Notes under the pieces: model-generated
Seen by the model: only the letters and a program-made list of their open reading frames with translations
The model's database searches: none
Told to the model about the DNA's origin: nothing
Assembly: GCA_018389105.1 (NCBI GenBank)
Contig: JACATO010001115.1
Coordinates: forward strand, 310,001 to 374,000
From: Nautilus pompilius
Taxonomy: Eukaryota; Mollusca; Cephalopoda; Nautilida; Nautilidae
Direction of reading: 5' to 3'
DNA: 64,000 nt
Shown here: piece by piece, positions 11,519 through 26,500 of the stretch
How positions within the stretch are numbered: the stretch's first letter is position 1
Layout: each line of letters opens with the position of its first letter
Position numbers and translations under genes: made by a program

Positions 11519-14500
11519 GTATAAGAGGGTGATTGCCAAGCATTTAGAGGAACCTCCCCCCCCACCTCTCCCCCACCTCCCCCTCGCAATTAGTAGATTG
11601 AACTCGGCAGGATGGATGTTTCGGTCGGTTCGGGTCGTTCTGCTATATAGAGCTCCAGCTGCAGGGTTTAGAATTGATAAGCGTGCATCTGAGGAAGTAC
11701 ACTCAAAAACATGTGACTGCCATTCCAGTTATCTTCAGCGCAGCTCGCGATAGACCTACCTATCTCTTTGAAGCTAGCTCGTCTCAGGCTGCACCACACC
11801 ACGTCAACAATGCTCTTCGAGCTTGCTTATTAATTTGAATGTATTTATACCGTTTATACTTTATCATCATACTTCATTACTGGGAGCTGAAGATTTTTTT
11901 AATGTCACCCGACTTGCAAAAGGATCTTTCGAATGGCAGCTAGTCTTGAACGAATAAAATTACAGGAATAAATAATGTTTGGATTTGCTAAATCTTTAGA
12001 TAAATACTTGAACCTATTCAACAGCCTGTTGAGTGTCAGTCGTGAAAGAAGATAAAAGAAAATCTACATTTAATAAAATGAAAATCACTTGACAAGACAT
12101 TAGCGAGTGTACACTGGGTAGATGTTTTCTATTACTGTAGTTATGTTAAATTTGTTAGGACATGGTTACCTGCATATTCCTATATTTCTTTCTGTTTTCC
12201 TGTCATTTTCAATACCCAGAATTTGCCTTTTAATGCAATCATACTAACCCACAGATATGCTACAATGTATTTTTAAGATTTTATTTCTTATAAAAATTAT
12301 TAAATATAGATTTATAATTTATGTAAGAAATTTGTGTAAATAAATTAACATATTTAGATACTTTAGAAATGCAATACCTAGTTATATTGACTATGATAAA
12401 TGACATGATGTAAAATTGGTAGAAAAGAAGTATGATCATTGTAGAACATTCATGATTCATTGCTTGATGTTCATATTTCTGTATGATGTTATATCACATG
12501 AAGCCAAGGTTCCAGCAGTTTAGTTCCTGTTACAGTGACTACTTGCTATGTCACATGCATAAAGTCTTTAGTTTATGGACTGGCTTTTGTGATTTATTCT
12601 GGTTGTATGGATATTTTAATTCTGTTATAGTGCTATGGCAAGCTGCAAACTGGTCTGTTGTATGAGGTTGCATTGGCAAATATGGCATACTAGGTTATTC
12701 TAATCATGTTTTATCAGAAGATTTGGATACTTAGTCATTCTGTCATAACAAAGTTTGTCTAGTTAGTCTTGCTGTGTTTGATTGGGCATCATCCTGCTTG
12801 AATGTGCAGTCCATGCATGATAGAGGTGGAAGAAGAACGATGCAGAATATTGTCCACATATTGTTGGGCTGTCACATTCTTGTTCAGAACCATCTGTTGT
12901 ATCTTGATTCTGGCATTGCCAAATATGGCATACTGTTTGATTCTACAAATGAAAGAACTACATTAGTTAAAAATTTGTAATGTTTATGTGTAAATTATTT
13001 ACATGTGTAAAAATCAGAATTGTCTTATTGTGTGCCCCTCCCCTCATGATAATTGGATATGATGATACACCTTATGTTTTTATAGTCATTACTTTTCACT
13101 CTGTTTTTGGTAAGTGATAATTCTGTTAATGTCATGTTTGTTTTGATATTGCATTGATAAGATAGATTTGGCTAGGTATAGAGGACTATATCTCTTGTTG
13201 TATGTAGCTTTGTAATGCAATGTAACCTAAGGCAGACGTGAACACCTAGCTGAGATGTAACCCATCTTTGGGAAAGACATTCTTCCAACATGCTTAAAGC
13301 AAAGTCACTCTCTTGTTCCATTTGTGTTATTTGGGAAATTAGTGGTAAAACTTTTAAATGCCATTCATTTTAAGATTAGTTGTTTACATTTTCCTCATGC
13401 AATATGAGAATAAGGAAACATTATAATACAAATTTAGATAAATGACTCTTTCTTTGTGTCTGATATTTTACATATTGAAAAAATAGAATTGTAATAATGT
13501 ATGTGCAATATTGAATCATATTTTCTTACTGTTTAAAAAGATAATTAATAAAAAAATGAATGTAGAGAAATGAAATAGTCATTTTGGGGTTTAAAATTGT
13601 GACATTAATGGGTCCTAATTATAAGACTGAGGGCTGGCTGATGTGTAGTAAACTTTATCTGGTATCAGTTTGTAAATGTCATTAATGATTTTTTAAAAAA
13701 GATTTTATTATTTTTGTCCCTGTTGTGTACTGTGAATTAAAATGGGATATCCAACTGTAACATTTCATGAACACCCCAATGTTATATCAGCACTTATTTA
13801 CCATTTAACTGTGTGTAGTCACAGGGATTAATTCTTTAACATAGTTTTTCGTTTATTAAAAATAATAGTACAAAACCAGCAGATTGAAACTTCTTGATTT
13901 TAGAGTCAGAAAGATTCTGATACAATAACAACAGGATCAATGGGCAGTTTGATTGTGTCTTATTATTAGATCTAGTTGTTGAAATTTATTTTTTAGTTCT
14001 ATTTGTAACTTTTTACTATAATAATATTTCTAGGAAGAAAATCTTTTTCCAGGTTTTCACCCTTTAACTGTTTCACTACGAAGTTTTCTCAGTGCATAAC
14101 ATGTGAAAGTAGTAGTTTTCTACATCATATTACACTTAGAAAATTGCTATTAGCAAACCAAAGTGGCTGTTTTACAACAAGTTTGGCAGGAGGCCACAAT
14201 GCTGGGTTTACCATGTGGCCTGCCACAGCTTACGGTTAAAGAAGTATTTGTAATTTCAAGAAGCTAAAACCAAAATCGATCGGTAACAGTTAGCTAGAAT
14301 ATCAGTGATAAAGAAATTTTATTCCAGTCATTGACTAACCTATTTTTAAAAAAAATACTGTTTTGGTATTGTGGAAACAAATAGTGGTGGTGGTGGGATG
14401 GGGGAGACATGAGCAAACTTTTGTAAAAAAAAAAAAAAAGTAAAATTTTAAAATTAACTATGACATGGACATAGAAATACACAAGTACAGAGCACCTGTT

Positions 14501-17500
14501 ACCTGTTTGTGGCCAGCTGTGTATTGATCTGTAAACTGATACGTGACATCGTACCAGGTGTGGATGAGACTTGCCAGGTAAAAGGAGGTGAAAGTGAAGA
14601 AATGATTTGTGTTAAAATAGTCTACAGATAAACAGCAATGTGGAATTTGATGTTATTGACGTGGCTAGAATAAGACCACTGTTTGTGTTTGCTAGAAATG
14701 AGCTCATGGTATTCTCAGGTTATGTGTTTGGGCTGTGGACGGCAACAACTAGCAGGTGATGGCTTAACATTTTCTGTTTGTTTCTCTCAGAGATATAGAC
14801 AGCTGGCCAGGCCTAGTGGTTTTTGTTTTGTTTTTAAGAAGTTTAATTTTGAAGAGAAATGAATTGTCTAATAAACTGCATTTAGAACATTTTAGTCTAC
14901 CTAAGATTTTGGATTTATAAAATGTTTAAAATTAAATCAAAACAATTGTTTTATATAAATACTTATGTCTGTCTGCAATTGACCATATTCTAAATACTAT
15001 AATATAGTTTATTGACAAGAAACACAAATTTTAAATGTTTTGTTTTGAATCTTTACCTTGTAGATCCTCTTAAGCTTTATATTTTTCTAAATCTAAATTT
15101 ATTTCTATAATTTAAATTAACAGTTTGTGAATGTTTTCACACTTGCAGTGAAAGATCCCAAAACACTTAAATAACTCAGTTAATATACCTTGGCTAATAT
15201 CACTAAACTCATCATCTTTTTGTTGAGGCAGCCAAATTACTGTTATATACATCATGTATATCATATGAAGCCGAATATGTGTGCTCGATCATTGAGAGTT
15301 TGCACAGTGTTAATGTTTATAGTTTTACGTTCATTTCTTTCATGTCCTCTCAGCACTGTTCCAGCTTATGGTTTTCTTGTAATCAGAAGGGTTTCTACCA
15401 GATTAAACTTCTGCTTAGTTTCTCCTATGGTTTAATCTTCTGATTCTGAGCCAAAATGTCAAAAGATGGGCTCAGCTTGTTTGCATGGCTTTTAAGGCTA
15501 AGTTAGTAACTATGTAGGGTGGGTACATTTTGGAACTAAATCTGAATAAAATTAAGAGCTGACACTGATTTCAGCTGTTGCTGGCTATTCCATGTACCAG
15601 GCAGGTGGACTTTATCACAGTTGTTCATCTTCATAGATGAAAATACATTTTTTATGGTAGCTGTGCATTGCTGTTCTTGCTTTTTTTTTTTAAAAAAAAA
15701 TATATTTTGTGGTAATTTTTATTATTACAAAGAGAGATTTTTTAAAACCAGTTTATGCCACACATTCCAAAATTACATTTGAAATTTTGGTCAAGTTTGG
15801 GTTTATCTATTTGGTTAAATTTAAACTGGTTCTATCTAATCAAATTTGGTTCAAATCTGTGGTCAACAAAGATGGTATCGTTGGCAACAGGTGTGGCTTG
15901 GCTTCTCAGATTGAGGTTTAAATAGCTTTTACCATCTGGTAGTAGTGGTCTCTTTTACCAAGTTAAAATTCACAACTCATGAAATTCTCAAGACAGATTT
16001 GGTTGAGTTTATGAAATTTTCTGGCTTTGTAATTATCAGTCTGTAGTTGAAAAATGTAACTATTTAACTTAGTGAGCAAAGATGGCTGGCTCTCTTGGTA
16101 AGTAGATAGTGTGAGGAGATTCTTTCTGGCTTTATTTTTACTAGTTTGCTTTAAAATTTAGAGAGAATTTGGGTCTTATTTCACTTTTTTTTTTTTTTTA
16201 CCTTTTAGGAAACAGCAGAGACAGTCATGGCCAAATTGAGGTGTCGTCTCCTTCCAACCCAAACATGGAACCCTCTATTGTTCAAGACCAGTACAAGTGG
16301 ACAGTTTACAATTCCTCGGTCAATCTTCCAGCCGTCCTAAATGACCCCAGGTTGACTAAGAGGGAGACAGATTTCTTCACAAAGACATGGGGAGACTCTT
16401 TTGAGCACACAGACATTTTGCCTTCTTCTCATATTCCTGATATTAGAAAAGCTCACTTTGAAAAATATCTGGGCAGGGTAGGAATTGTAAGTTCCAGTTT
16501 CTCTATGATTTCTATCTATATGTGTTAGAATAATGCACATTTTATATTTGTTTAGATGATTAGCTATTTGTGAAATAGCCATAGTATACAGAATGGCATT
16601 CTTTGTGCAGACCTGCATTTTCACATTTGAATGTTGGCTCACATGTTTCACAGCAGTACTGCATTCCCTATGCTTTCTTGAGCCTAGAAATCAGTGGTAC
16701 ATATGCATGTGTATATATATTTATTTACACATGCACACTCTCTCTCTCTTGCTAAGTAGTTGTATCTGCAGGGTATGGCTGGACCATTTGCAGCATTTAC
16801 CACCATTCTTCAATTACTCACACAGATAAACTAATCTGCCATTGAGTTGCAGACATTTTTACAAGACTACTAAGTGTCTCAGAGCTGTTAGGGTTTTGTA
16901 CAGCAGTACCATAATTGGTTATAGAAATTCAGAGCTTTGCTAGATTAAAAAAATTTTTAAATCATGCAATACAGCTCTTAGCCTGTTGCTAGGTTTGTCT
17001 GTCTGGTTTAGGAGCAGCTTGAAAGCACTGAAAGTCTAAAAGAACTTGAACATTTATTGTGAACATTCAGGCTTGACAGCAGTATGTCTTTGTCCAAACT
17101 TTTGATTGAAAATCATGGAAACAAAGAAGAAAAAAATTAATTCCACAAAATTGTTGTGATTTAAACACTTATTGCCATTAGCTGAGATGGAAATACATAG
17201 CTTTTATGTTAGAGCACTGTTTCTTAAACTTGTTTCAATGCAACTGAAAACTAGACCATTCAGGTATGCTCATGACCCAAAGTAAATTATGATTTCAGAA
17301 ATTATTTATTTATCTTTTTGTTCTATTGTTCGATAAAAGAAAAGAGTAGCATAAATTCATATATAAAGTATAATGCACTGGAATAAAAACGTAAACACTT
17401 TCCCAGTCTACAACTAATGAGAGGGTTGACTTTGTCTGTTCTTTGCTATGTCTTCAAAGTGAGGTGTTATGCTAGAGTGGCTGCAATGCAGATCATGCTC

Positions 17501-20500
17501 AGGCTTCAATCTATTGTGAAGCTTTGTCTTTGTCAGTGATAATGTCGAAAATCCTGTTCCACAGCAACGATTGGTTTTTTGTTGAAGAGGGTGATCTGAA
17601 AAGTACTGAGGGATTGCTGATTGAAGTTATGGCACAATATTTGATCATGTTATATTTCTAGCAATTTTTCCTGCAGTCCGGGTGTGCTGTCATCTGGCAA
17701 ATTTTCCACCTTAACATTGAAATGGTTTTGAACCCATATGTACCTCTTTGTATCTTCAGCAAGGATATAGTGTTCAAACTCTTCTCTGAGATTATCCAGG
17801 TGCTCTAAAACACTACCTCAAATGTCCTCAAATGATGTGGATGTATTTTCCTCAAGGTCCTCAAACAGATAGTTTAAGGACGGGTAAGACCTAGTTTTCC
17901 CTCTCTCAATTTTACCTTCCACAACTTCAGTTTTTCCTTAAATGAGGACAGCTTTTCAGTCAGTTCCAGAAGAGTAAGGCCCCAACCTTGCATTGAAGTA
18001 TTAAGGTGATTCACTTTGGCAAAGGTATCTGCTAGGTAAGCCACTTGAAGCAGCCATTTTGGCTCAGAGAACCACCTTGCTTTTTCTCACAGAGAAATAT
18101 TTCAAGCTCAGTTCTCAACTCAATTTGTTCAAGAACCCTTCCCCATGAAAGCCACCTGACCTCCAAATGGTACAGCTTCAGATCCAAAGTCTGAACACAT
18201 TTCTCAGAACAACCATGATCTGAGTGCTTTAGTTTTGATGAAGTTCACCATTTGAGCTGCCTCATTCATGATGACAGGCAACTCACCAGACAGCTTTTTT
18301 GTAGCAAGGTTCTCACAATGAAGAAGGCAATGCATGATTATCTCATTTGGATTCAACTCTTTCACAGAAGTGGCGAAGCCTTGTTCTGCCCCGAGCATGG
18401 CTGGCACTTCATCACTACAGATGCTGTAACACCGAGTTCATGTCAGATTCTCTTCTTTCAAAAAGTGATCCACCATTCAAAAATGTCTAAGCCTGTCATA
18501 GATGATAACAGTGGTTGGCAAAATAGGAACTTCTCCATGTCCTCCTCTCCTTGATATCTGACATAGATAAGCGGCTGGGCATCACCCCTGACATCTTTTG
18601 TCTCATTCAGTTGTAGGCCGAACTGACCACTAGTTTTTATAGTAGTAATAACTTGTTCCTTGATATCAAAGGACATATCATTGATGTGTGAGTGGATCAT
18701 ATCATTTGACAAAGGTGCCACACACAGCTTCTTAGCCACAGCTTCACTGCAAAGAGTTCTAACCATGTCAACAGCAGCCAGTTTAATAAAGTCTTCTCCA
18801 AATGTGTTGGGTGCTTTTGTGTTTGCAATTTGCCAAGTCACGAGATGAGATAGGAAGCCAAGGTAGCTTGCTGCATAGAGTAGATTGCTTTGTTAGTTGG
18901 ACTGTCGAGTCTCTGTTGCTTCATAGCTCCCTCCTCCCTCACAAAGAATATGTGATCTTTGTCTTTGAACTGTGGATGCTTTGTATCTGGATGTCTCTTT
19001 AGTTTGCTTTCCTTCAGCGATTTGTTGGCAAGGATCTCTCCACACAACACACTGCGGCTTGACATCACCACAGTCAGTTATTCAAGTGAATCCCAAATTT
19101 AAAGATGCTTCTTTGTAAGTATGTTTCCCCATCCTGAAAAAAAGTACAACATTACAATCTGGGAGAAACAACCAACCAGAACGAAAACGTGGAAAAGAAA
19201 CAATGTGCAAGATTATTATGAAATTATCAAAGCATGAAAACAAGATAAGTAAAAGCAAGTGGGATAAACCAGATCATTGACAGAACAGTTTTTAAACATT
19301 TATAGTGAAACACCTGTCACCACGAGCAGTGCTGTGTGTGTTAAGGTCAGTAGCAAAATAAAGAATGAGGTATGTTGCATACTAACCTTGCTCACCCTGT
19401 CCAACTCTGTTGCATGTGCATTGGCCATTCACTGTGTTGTGAGTGTAATTTGAGCAGACTTAAAGTATTTGCAAAAACAGCCATGACAATTGTAATGGTT
19501 TTGAGACCGCATGACCCACTTGAACAGCTTGGCGACCAAATTCTTGATCGCGACCAATAGTTTAAAAGACATTGTGTTAGAGTGTACCCAGCTTGGTGTG
19601 AAGCCGAGTAACGCCGCTGTGTTAGGGTGTACCTAACTTGCTGCTTTTTTTTTTGTCTTTTCTTTTCTTTCAAGTATTGCTATTAGCGTTTTTTTTTTTT
19701 TTATTTTTGAAAAGATTTTATTTATGTTGAATTCTGAAGCTTCTTGCTTGTAGAAATTTCTTTTTGAATTTTATACTCAGTAATTTTACTGCTTTTAGTA
19801 GGAGTGAGGAAAAGAAACAAAGCATTGGCTCTTTAAACTGAAATACTGTAATGACCATTTCAATTAGTTTTAGATATTTACTTTTCTTTGTTTAATTCAA
19901 TTGTTCAGGTACCATCACTGTTTTATACATTTATGATATTTAGGTCGGTTCTGTGAGTTTGGCATGACTTCTGTCAGGCATTAGGATGTAAATTGAGAGA
20001 GATTTCCTCTGTGTTCCTGAAGCTGTCGCTTGTGCTTTGTTTTGGGCAAAATTTAAAGCAAACTACACAATATTTTGCAACAAAAAAGGAGATAGAGAAA
20101 ATTACACAGGTTCATTTTCAAATCTTTGTTTTGAAACAAAGTAATTTTAAAACTAAAGAAAAGGTCCATACTCTGTGGAAGTAGGATGTTTGTTTGTTTA
20201 CATATATTTATACAACAGCATTCTAAACTCTACCAGTAATGGGGACCTTTGAGAGTCAGTTTCAGAATTCTATTTTTATTTATTTTCATCAAAGTGTTTG
20301 GTCTAGGAAGTTTTTTGAAGACAACTTCTAACTCTGGGTGCTGAATCAGTGATAATCTCTGGAAAGCCAAACAACCTTTACTTGGTGAAAATTTTAGCAG
20401 GGGAGGGGCTATTTTGTTTATGGAACCCCCCCCCCCACTTCATTTCAGTTTGATTTAGCTCAAAAGATCAAAAGAATCGGAAAACTTCCAACAACCATAT

Positions 20501-23500
20501 CTATGCTGGGAGACTTTATTTATTGTCAGAGACCTTTTAGATGATGTCAGTTCTTCTGATTCTTCTCCAAAGATATAAGTCCTGCTTTCTTGATTGGGAT
20601 TAGATCTTGTAAACTAAACAATAGTAATGGTGGCGTATTTATACTGTAACCCGATATACTGCTTCATGCGACACAACTTTCTTGGTGTTGACCTTGAGCA
20701 CATAACTGGACAAACATTGTGGCTATTTATGGATTAGTGATATAAGGCCAGAGGATCAGAAATACATGTTTATTATAATGCAGAACAATGTTAAATGGTT
20801 ATTGAGTACATTTAGTCAAATTACTGAAAAGTAAGCAACTGAGCAGGAAGAAACATCACTCAATGTAGTTACCCTTAGCAAAATCAATTCATGATAAGAC
20901 CTTTAATTGATATGTGACACACTATTTTTACTGGTAATAATGTGATAAATCCCATTTTTATGTGATGTAGAACACTGATCGTGATCAAATGTTTCTTTTG
21001 CTATATATCTTTATAACTTGTGTTTTCAAAGCAGGTAAATTATATAAAGATTTTCATTTTTTAACTTGTTTAAAGCAAAATTTATAAATTCTTGGCATTG
21101 GATGGTAGAATATAGCTTACTGTCCTGCCATGGTTGAGGGCTCAATTTTGATTCTTGTTGGTGATTGACTTAGTTTGACAAACCTCCCTTAGCAGTCAGT
21201 CCATTGGCATGGGATTCTTCTGGTTGGTTGTTCCCTCCCATAGGGTATGATAGGGACTTTCTTTTTCCTTCTGAAGATTGAATTGTTGGGTCTCACAGGA
21301 TGCAGGAATGGAAATGTCTGTTACTAGTAATCATAGCACTATTACAATCTCAGAAATGATGAAGATGATTGTGGAAGCTTGATGCTGAATTATGCTTGCT
21401 TTTTTCTAGATTATTTTTACTAAACTTATTATGTGAAATCCTGACTGTGGAAAGATGTATGGCTCATAACTTGTAATACATCAGAACTTGTTATCTGCAA
21501 TTAGTATGAATTAACCTAGTCTTTTTCTTCAGTTATTAATGGTGTTCTGTTCCAGAGATATAAGCGGCACATCCGGAACATACAGCACTTATCCAAACAG
21601 GCAGCTGAACCCCCAGGTGATTTCCACCTGAGACACATCAAGCAACTAGGTAAGTTATTTTCATAAGATAAATGTGAGCAACTAACTGCATTCAAATTTA
21701 ACTCTGAACTTTTTTTTTTTTTTTTTTTTTTGCAAAATGAAAAGAAACTTTATTAGCTGCACTTGTTTTGTACACAAACAAGATTGAAATGAATTTGTCT
21801 CTCCTCCTGTGAAGATTTATTTTGAGCAAAACTAAAATTGCTAATTAAAAGAAATAATTGTGATATAGGAGCCTTTAGAGCACATGCAAGGTTATTTCAT
21901 CATGTGGCATTTGCATATCCATTGTGGTTATTTAGAGTTTAAATACATGAAATGCACCAGACTTCAGAATCTTGAAAAAATATATACTGAGATTTACCGC
22001 TAGCTATACAAAAACTTTCAGTTGTCATGCAGGACTCTGTTAAAGGCATTGTAGGCAGACTCTAAATCAAACAGCATCTGTCGCACCTGGCCATCATCTA
22101 GTTCTTCTGATGCTTGCATGTTACTTAATGTTTCTAACCATTTTGACACTTTTTCTCGCCCTTTGAAGTTTTTGGGCAATAAACCCAGTCGGCTCAGCAC
22201 AGTTATTAATAGGTTTGTGTTAAATGGACTTTTGATAATTTTTAATAAAAGAAATTCATAGCAAACTGACACGACATTTTAAAATATGCATATTTTTTAG
22301 GCTGCCTTTTCTTATTTATGTGAGTGGCCTCTGTATAATTGCACTGGTTTTGCACTTTGGTCTGTTATTCCTACTACATAGCTTGGCCTCTCTCATCAAG
22401 ATAAGATAAGCCTCTTAATGTATATTTTTCAGACTTATTACCTTTTTGTATATTACACACTGTGCACCAGTCATTAACATCTAAGAGCATTTATAATAAT
22501 ATATTTTCAGCAGCTGTAGTTACTGTTAAATATTTCTCTTTTGCTTAAGCCATGAATGAATTACTTTGTAGTCACTAGATACATTAAATAAATTACCATG
22601 TTTCACCAGCATGTCTATATCCATGCATGAGATGCACATTTTTTCCCAAGGTCTCTAATTATGACTCTTTTTGGTTAATGGAAAGCAACTTTCTCTCTGA
22701 CTGGCTCTATCCATTCCAAAATGTGGGTTTCTATGAATAATTCAATAATTAAAATTGTAATTAAATTCATCTCTTTATTTTCAATGCATTCTAATTAATA
22801 TTGAATAAGGTTAATAAGTTTAATTTCTTGGGGTTGTGTCATGAAGTTAAGTAATTGGGATCTTTAAGGGGCAAGCCTTTAGAGTGTCATGCACACTATG
22901 TTAAGTAGGATGACTTTTTTTTAAGCAACTTTTTAAATTATGGTTTATTATAACTCTGTCACTAGTCAACAGATTTTAAATTTAATAGCAAATTACTGAA
23001 CTACTTTCCCATATCTTGATGATTGCCAAATAACAAATGAGAAACCTAATAAAAAAGACTGTGCTCTGTTGTATTTAGATTGCAGAGTGACAAATTTTGC
23101 TGCATATGTAATCTTAGAAATTGAGTATTTTTATTCATCATTTTTACTTACTTAAACATGAAGGAAATCAACAAAATCCAGTTATATGTCTAAAAAGATA
23201 CTTGTTCCTCTTTTGTATTAGAGGCTAGTTTTGCTGAGAACTTGTCTGTGTGTTGATAGAATCCAAATGTTGTTTTCTTAGTATGTTACGACATACATGT
23301 GAGTAATTTGTGGCTGTTTCGGGATTGTTTTAGCAAAACTAGCAATGCAATTTAATAACGTCAGACATAAATAATTTCAGTAATTAAAAAGGAAGCAGTC
23401 TACTTCCTTTAAAAAAAAGTACTAATGAATGCTTTCTGATTGATGCATATATAAATGTATGAAAAATCTCTAATTCAATGAAACTTTCAGAATATCTGTG

Positions 23501-26500
23501 AAATTGCTTTACAATTTTCATTTGTATCCAAACCAAAAAAATTCTAGTCTGTTGTTTTTAAGTTTTTAATGCACAGAAAAATCATAAAAAAGAACCTTTA
23601 GAAATGAAATATTGGATGCTGTTTGGGTTAATTTTGCCTTATACTTTCTTATTTTATTTGTAGAGAAAAATCGAGCTGAATTGGATCAAGTTCCAAAGGT
23701 ATCTAAACATTTGATTACTGACAGGTGCACACGTGCGCGGAAAGAGAGAGCTGGCCTTTGTTCAGTTTTAGATAAGACATGAACCATTCTTGGATAATGC
23801 ACAGCCTTTCCAGCAGTGTCGGACACTGGTACATTATATAGTAAATTTGCTTCATGCCACGATAAGGTTGTCCTTCCTCAAGTCTTGCTAGTTAGATTGC
23901 ACACTTGAAAAACAAAGACGGCAGCAGCAGTAGTAATAGCGGTAGGTTGATTAACCTAAATATGTAAAGCGTTGTAATGATTCAAAGAATTAGTTTGTAA
24001 GTTTAAAAAAAACTGCAATGATAACACAAACAGATAACAACCCTCGTCTTTTGTTTGTATGGTGACATTATCGGTTAGGGGTCTGGTTTGAGGTTGAAAG
24101 AAAAAGGTGGAGACAGAGGTTTTCTTGTAAGGCTACTGCCTTAAGAACTGGTAAGATATACTTTGCACTGATTGGGCTTTTTAGCTGCGAGAAATTTGTG
24201 GAATTATTTACTGCAGAATTCATGTTTTAACCATCTGTGTACCATGTCATTTTTTCCTTATATCACCTGGCTCAGCCCAGAAGCACTGCTATTTGCATTG
24301 AACTGGCAGCATATGTGCGTGTGCATGTATGTATATAGTGAAGATCCAAGCATCCCTCTGAAGAGTTTTTGGAATTTGTAGTGTGCAATTCTGGTGGTCA
24401 AGAACCAGGAATTTCCCCAACTCTATCAATAACTATTGCCTCTGACAGTTTTCTGGAAATTGTTCCATCCAAACGACAGGTGCAGCTATACTAGCCACAT
24501 CCAATATGTTCATAAAGTGTACCAGTTACCTTCTTGTTGCTTGCTAACAGGTGTACAACCTAGCCGGATGATGAAAGTTGTCAGCACAAGATTTTTTGTG
24601 ATTTTGGTACTGAATGATGCCAGGTTTGTTTTCTTGGTCAGCATTGACCTTAGATCATGATGCATGGAGCCGAGAAGTATTACAGTTTTGCCTTTCTTGG
24701 GAACGTAGTTGACCACAGTGAGTTGTCCATCAAAGCCAAAGATGGCTAAATGCTGCTGCCAGTTCCTTGATGGTAACATTTGTTTGGGTATGTCTGTTTT
24801 GTTTTTTTTCCAAGCATCTCAGGTATGTGTAAGCTAATGCCAGTGAAAATGTTATATTCCTGCTTTGTGAATTATGATTTGAATTTTGGAAGTGCCAGGT
24901 TGTTGATCCATATATATTTTGCCTTTCAATGGGTATGATGTTTTTGCATTGCAGTTCTAGTTTATCTTGACGCCATGCTTGTCCAGTCTTGTTTGGATGT
25001 ATTGGTGAAAACGTCACCACAAGAAGATACTGAGTCCTCATAAACCCTGGCCGGAACATTACTGTTAAACAAGCTATGAACATTTCCAAAACATCACAGA
25101 ATGGAGTTACTTTGTTCTGAAGTTATCAAGCCACATAAATCTCATATTTGATGAAATATGTTTCTCAATCTGACAGTTTTAAAACAAACCACCTCCTGTC
25201 TGTAGGTCACAGCTTAGCAGTAGTTTTGTCAGAAGATTTACACACTCCAATAACTGGCTTCAGTCTCAGTTATTTCTTCATCCCATGTTAGAGATTTGAT
25301 CCCTCTGTTGATTTGGTTTATTGATCTTGGAATTGTAGTATTCATCTGCTTGCTTGCTTATTTGTTTCTCTCTCAATGTCAAGAATGCCATTTATAATGG
25401 AAAGCTGCTATGTTTCTGCTCTTGTTTGAACCTTAGCAACTGGTGACACATTGTTCACAAGGGAAGCACAGACTGTTGGATTTGCTGGGTAGTACTCCAT
25501 ACATGCCCGTTTCAAGCTCTCAGAATGTGCTGTATCACCAGCAGATAAACCACCTCTCCAATGCCATCTCTGTTGTGGTGCTTTATCTTCAGATTTTTAA
25601 AATTCTTGCTCAGATGAATTATTACTTTCTTTTTCTTCTGAGTGTTTTTCAAATAGACCATTATTATCACTTTCACTTTCTGATCCTCTCTCTTCAGTAG
25701 TGGCTGTTTTTTTCTAACCCTTGGATAATGGTTCTTTGTGGCATTTTTGTATCTCAATTATACTGTAAACAGTGGCAAATAAAGGGTTGCTCATTAGTTT
25801 ACAGATACTCCCAAACTTACGACCACCCACAGTTACGACTGACCAGTTACGACCATGTGTAAAAAAAAAAAAATTCATATATTCCTGTGCCCCATACGAG
25901 AGTCAGTATGGCAACGCATATCTCCCAGCAGCAGCATTGCATTTTCTCTCGGCATCAGTTATACTTCAGCAGTCATATTGCAAGTATCTTGCTTAGCTTC
26001 TACGGATTTAACACCCCCAAAGATGTCATGCAAAAGGAAGATTTCTCCATCTACCAATACACCAGGCAAGAAACAGAGGAAGTCACTTGATTTGGAAGTT
26101 AAAATTAAAATAATAAGCCAACGTGAAGGAGGGAAAAAAGTAAATGCTATCGCACATGATCTACAGTTGTCCAATTCAACAATCCCCACTATTCTTAAGG
26201 ACAAGGAAAGAGTCTTGGATGCAGTAAAAGGTTCAGCTGCCATGTGGTCAACGATAATAACAAAAGAAGCGACAAGGACCTATCCACGAAATGGAGGAAT
26301 TATTGATGCTCTGGATGGAAGACCAGATACAAAAATGTGTACCCATAAGCCTACTAACAATTCAAGCTAAGGCTAGAAGTATTTTCAAGACTTTGAAGTA
26401 ACGAATAGGAGATGACTACAAGGAAAACTTTCGGGCAAGCAGTGGATGGTTCATTCACTTCAAAAAAAAGATACAATCTGCATAATGTCCGAGTAACAGG

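Larger units (their letters stand above)
16478..21555 (+). other. VPS54 intron 2, carrying a hAT element
   Basis: GT-AG intron containing the hAT element (17215-19574) and a tRNA-derived SINE (about 21110-21340). A 13-C run lies near 20427-20439. The remainder is unremarkable AT-rich sequence. Confidence 0.7.

Noticed and set aside
12483-12980. Two plus-strand ORFs in VPS54 intron 1
   Set aside because: No protein family recognised; a repeated AAATATGGCATACT phrase suggests repeat sequence rather than a gene.
16337-16651. Minus-strand ORF overlapping VPS54 exon 2
   Set aside because: Antisense shadow of conserved coding sequence.
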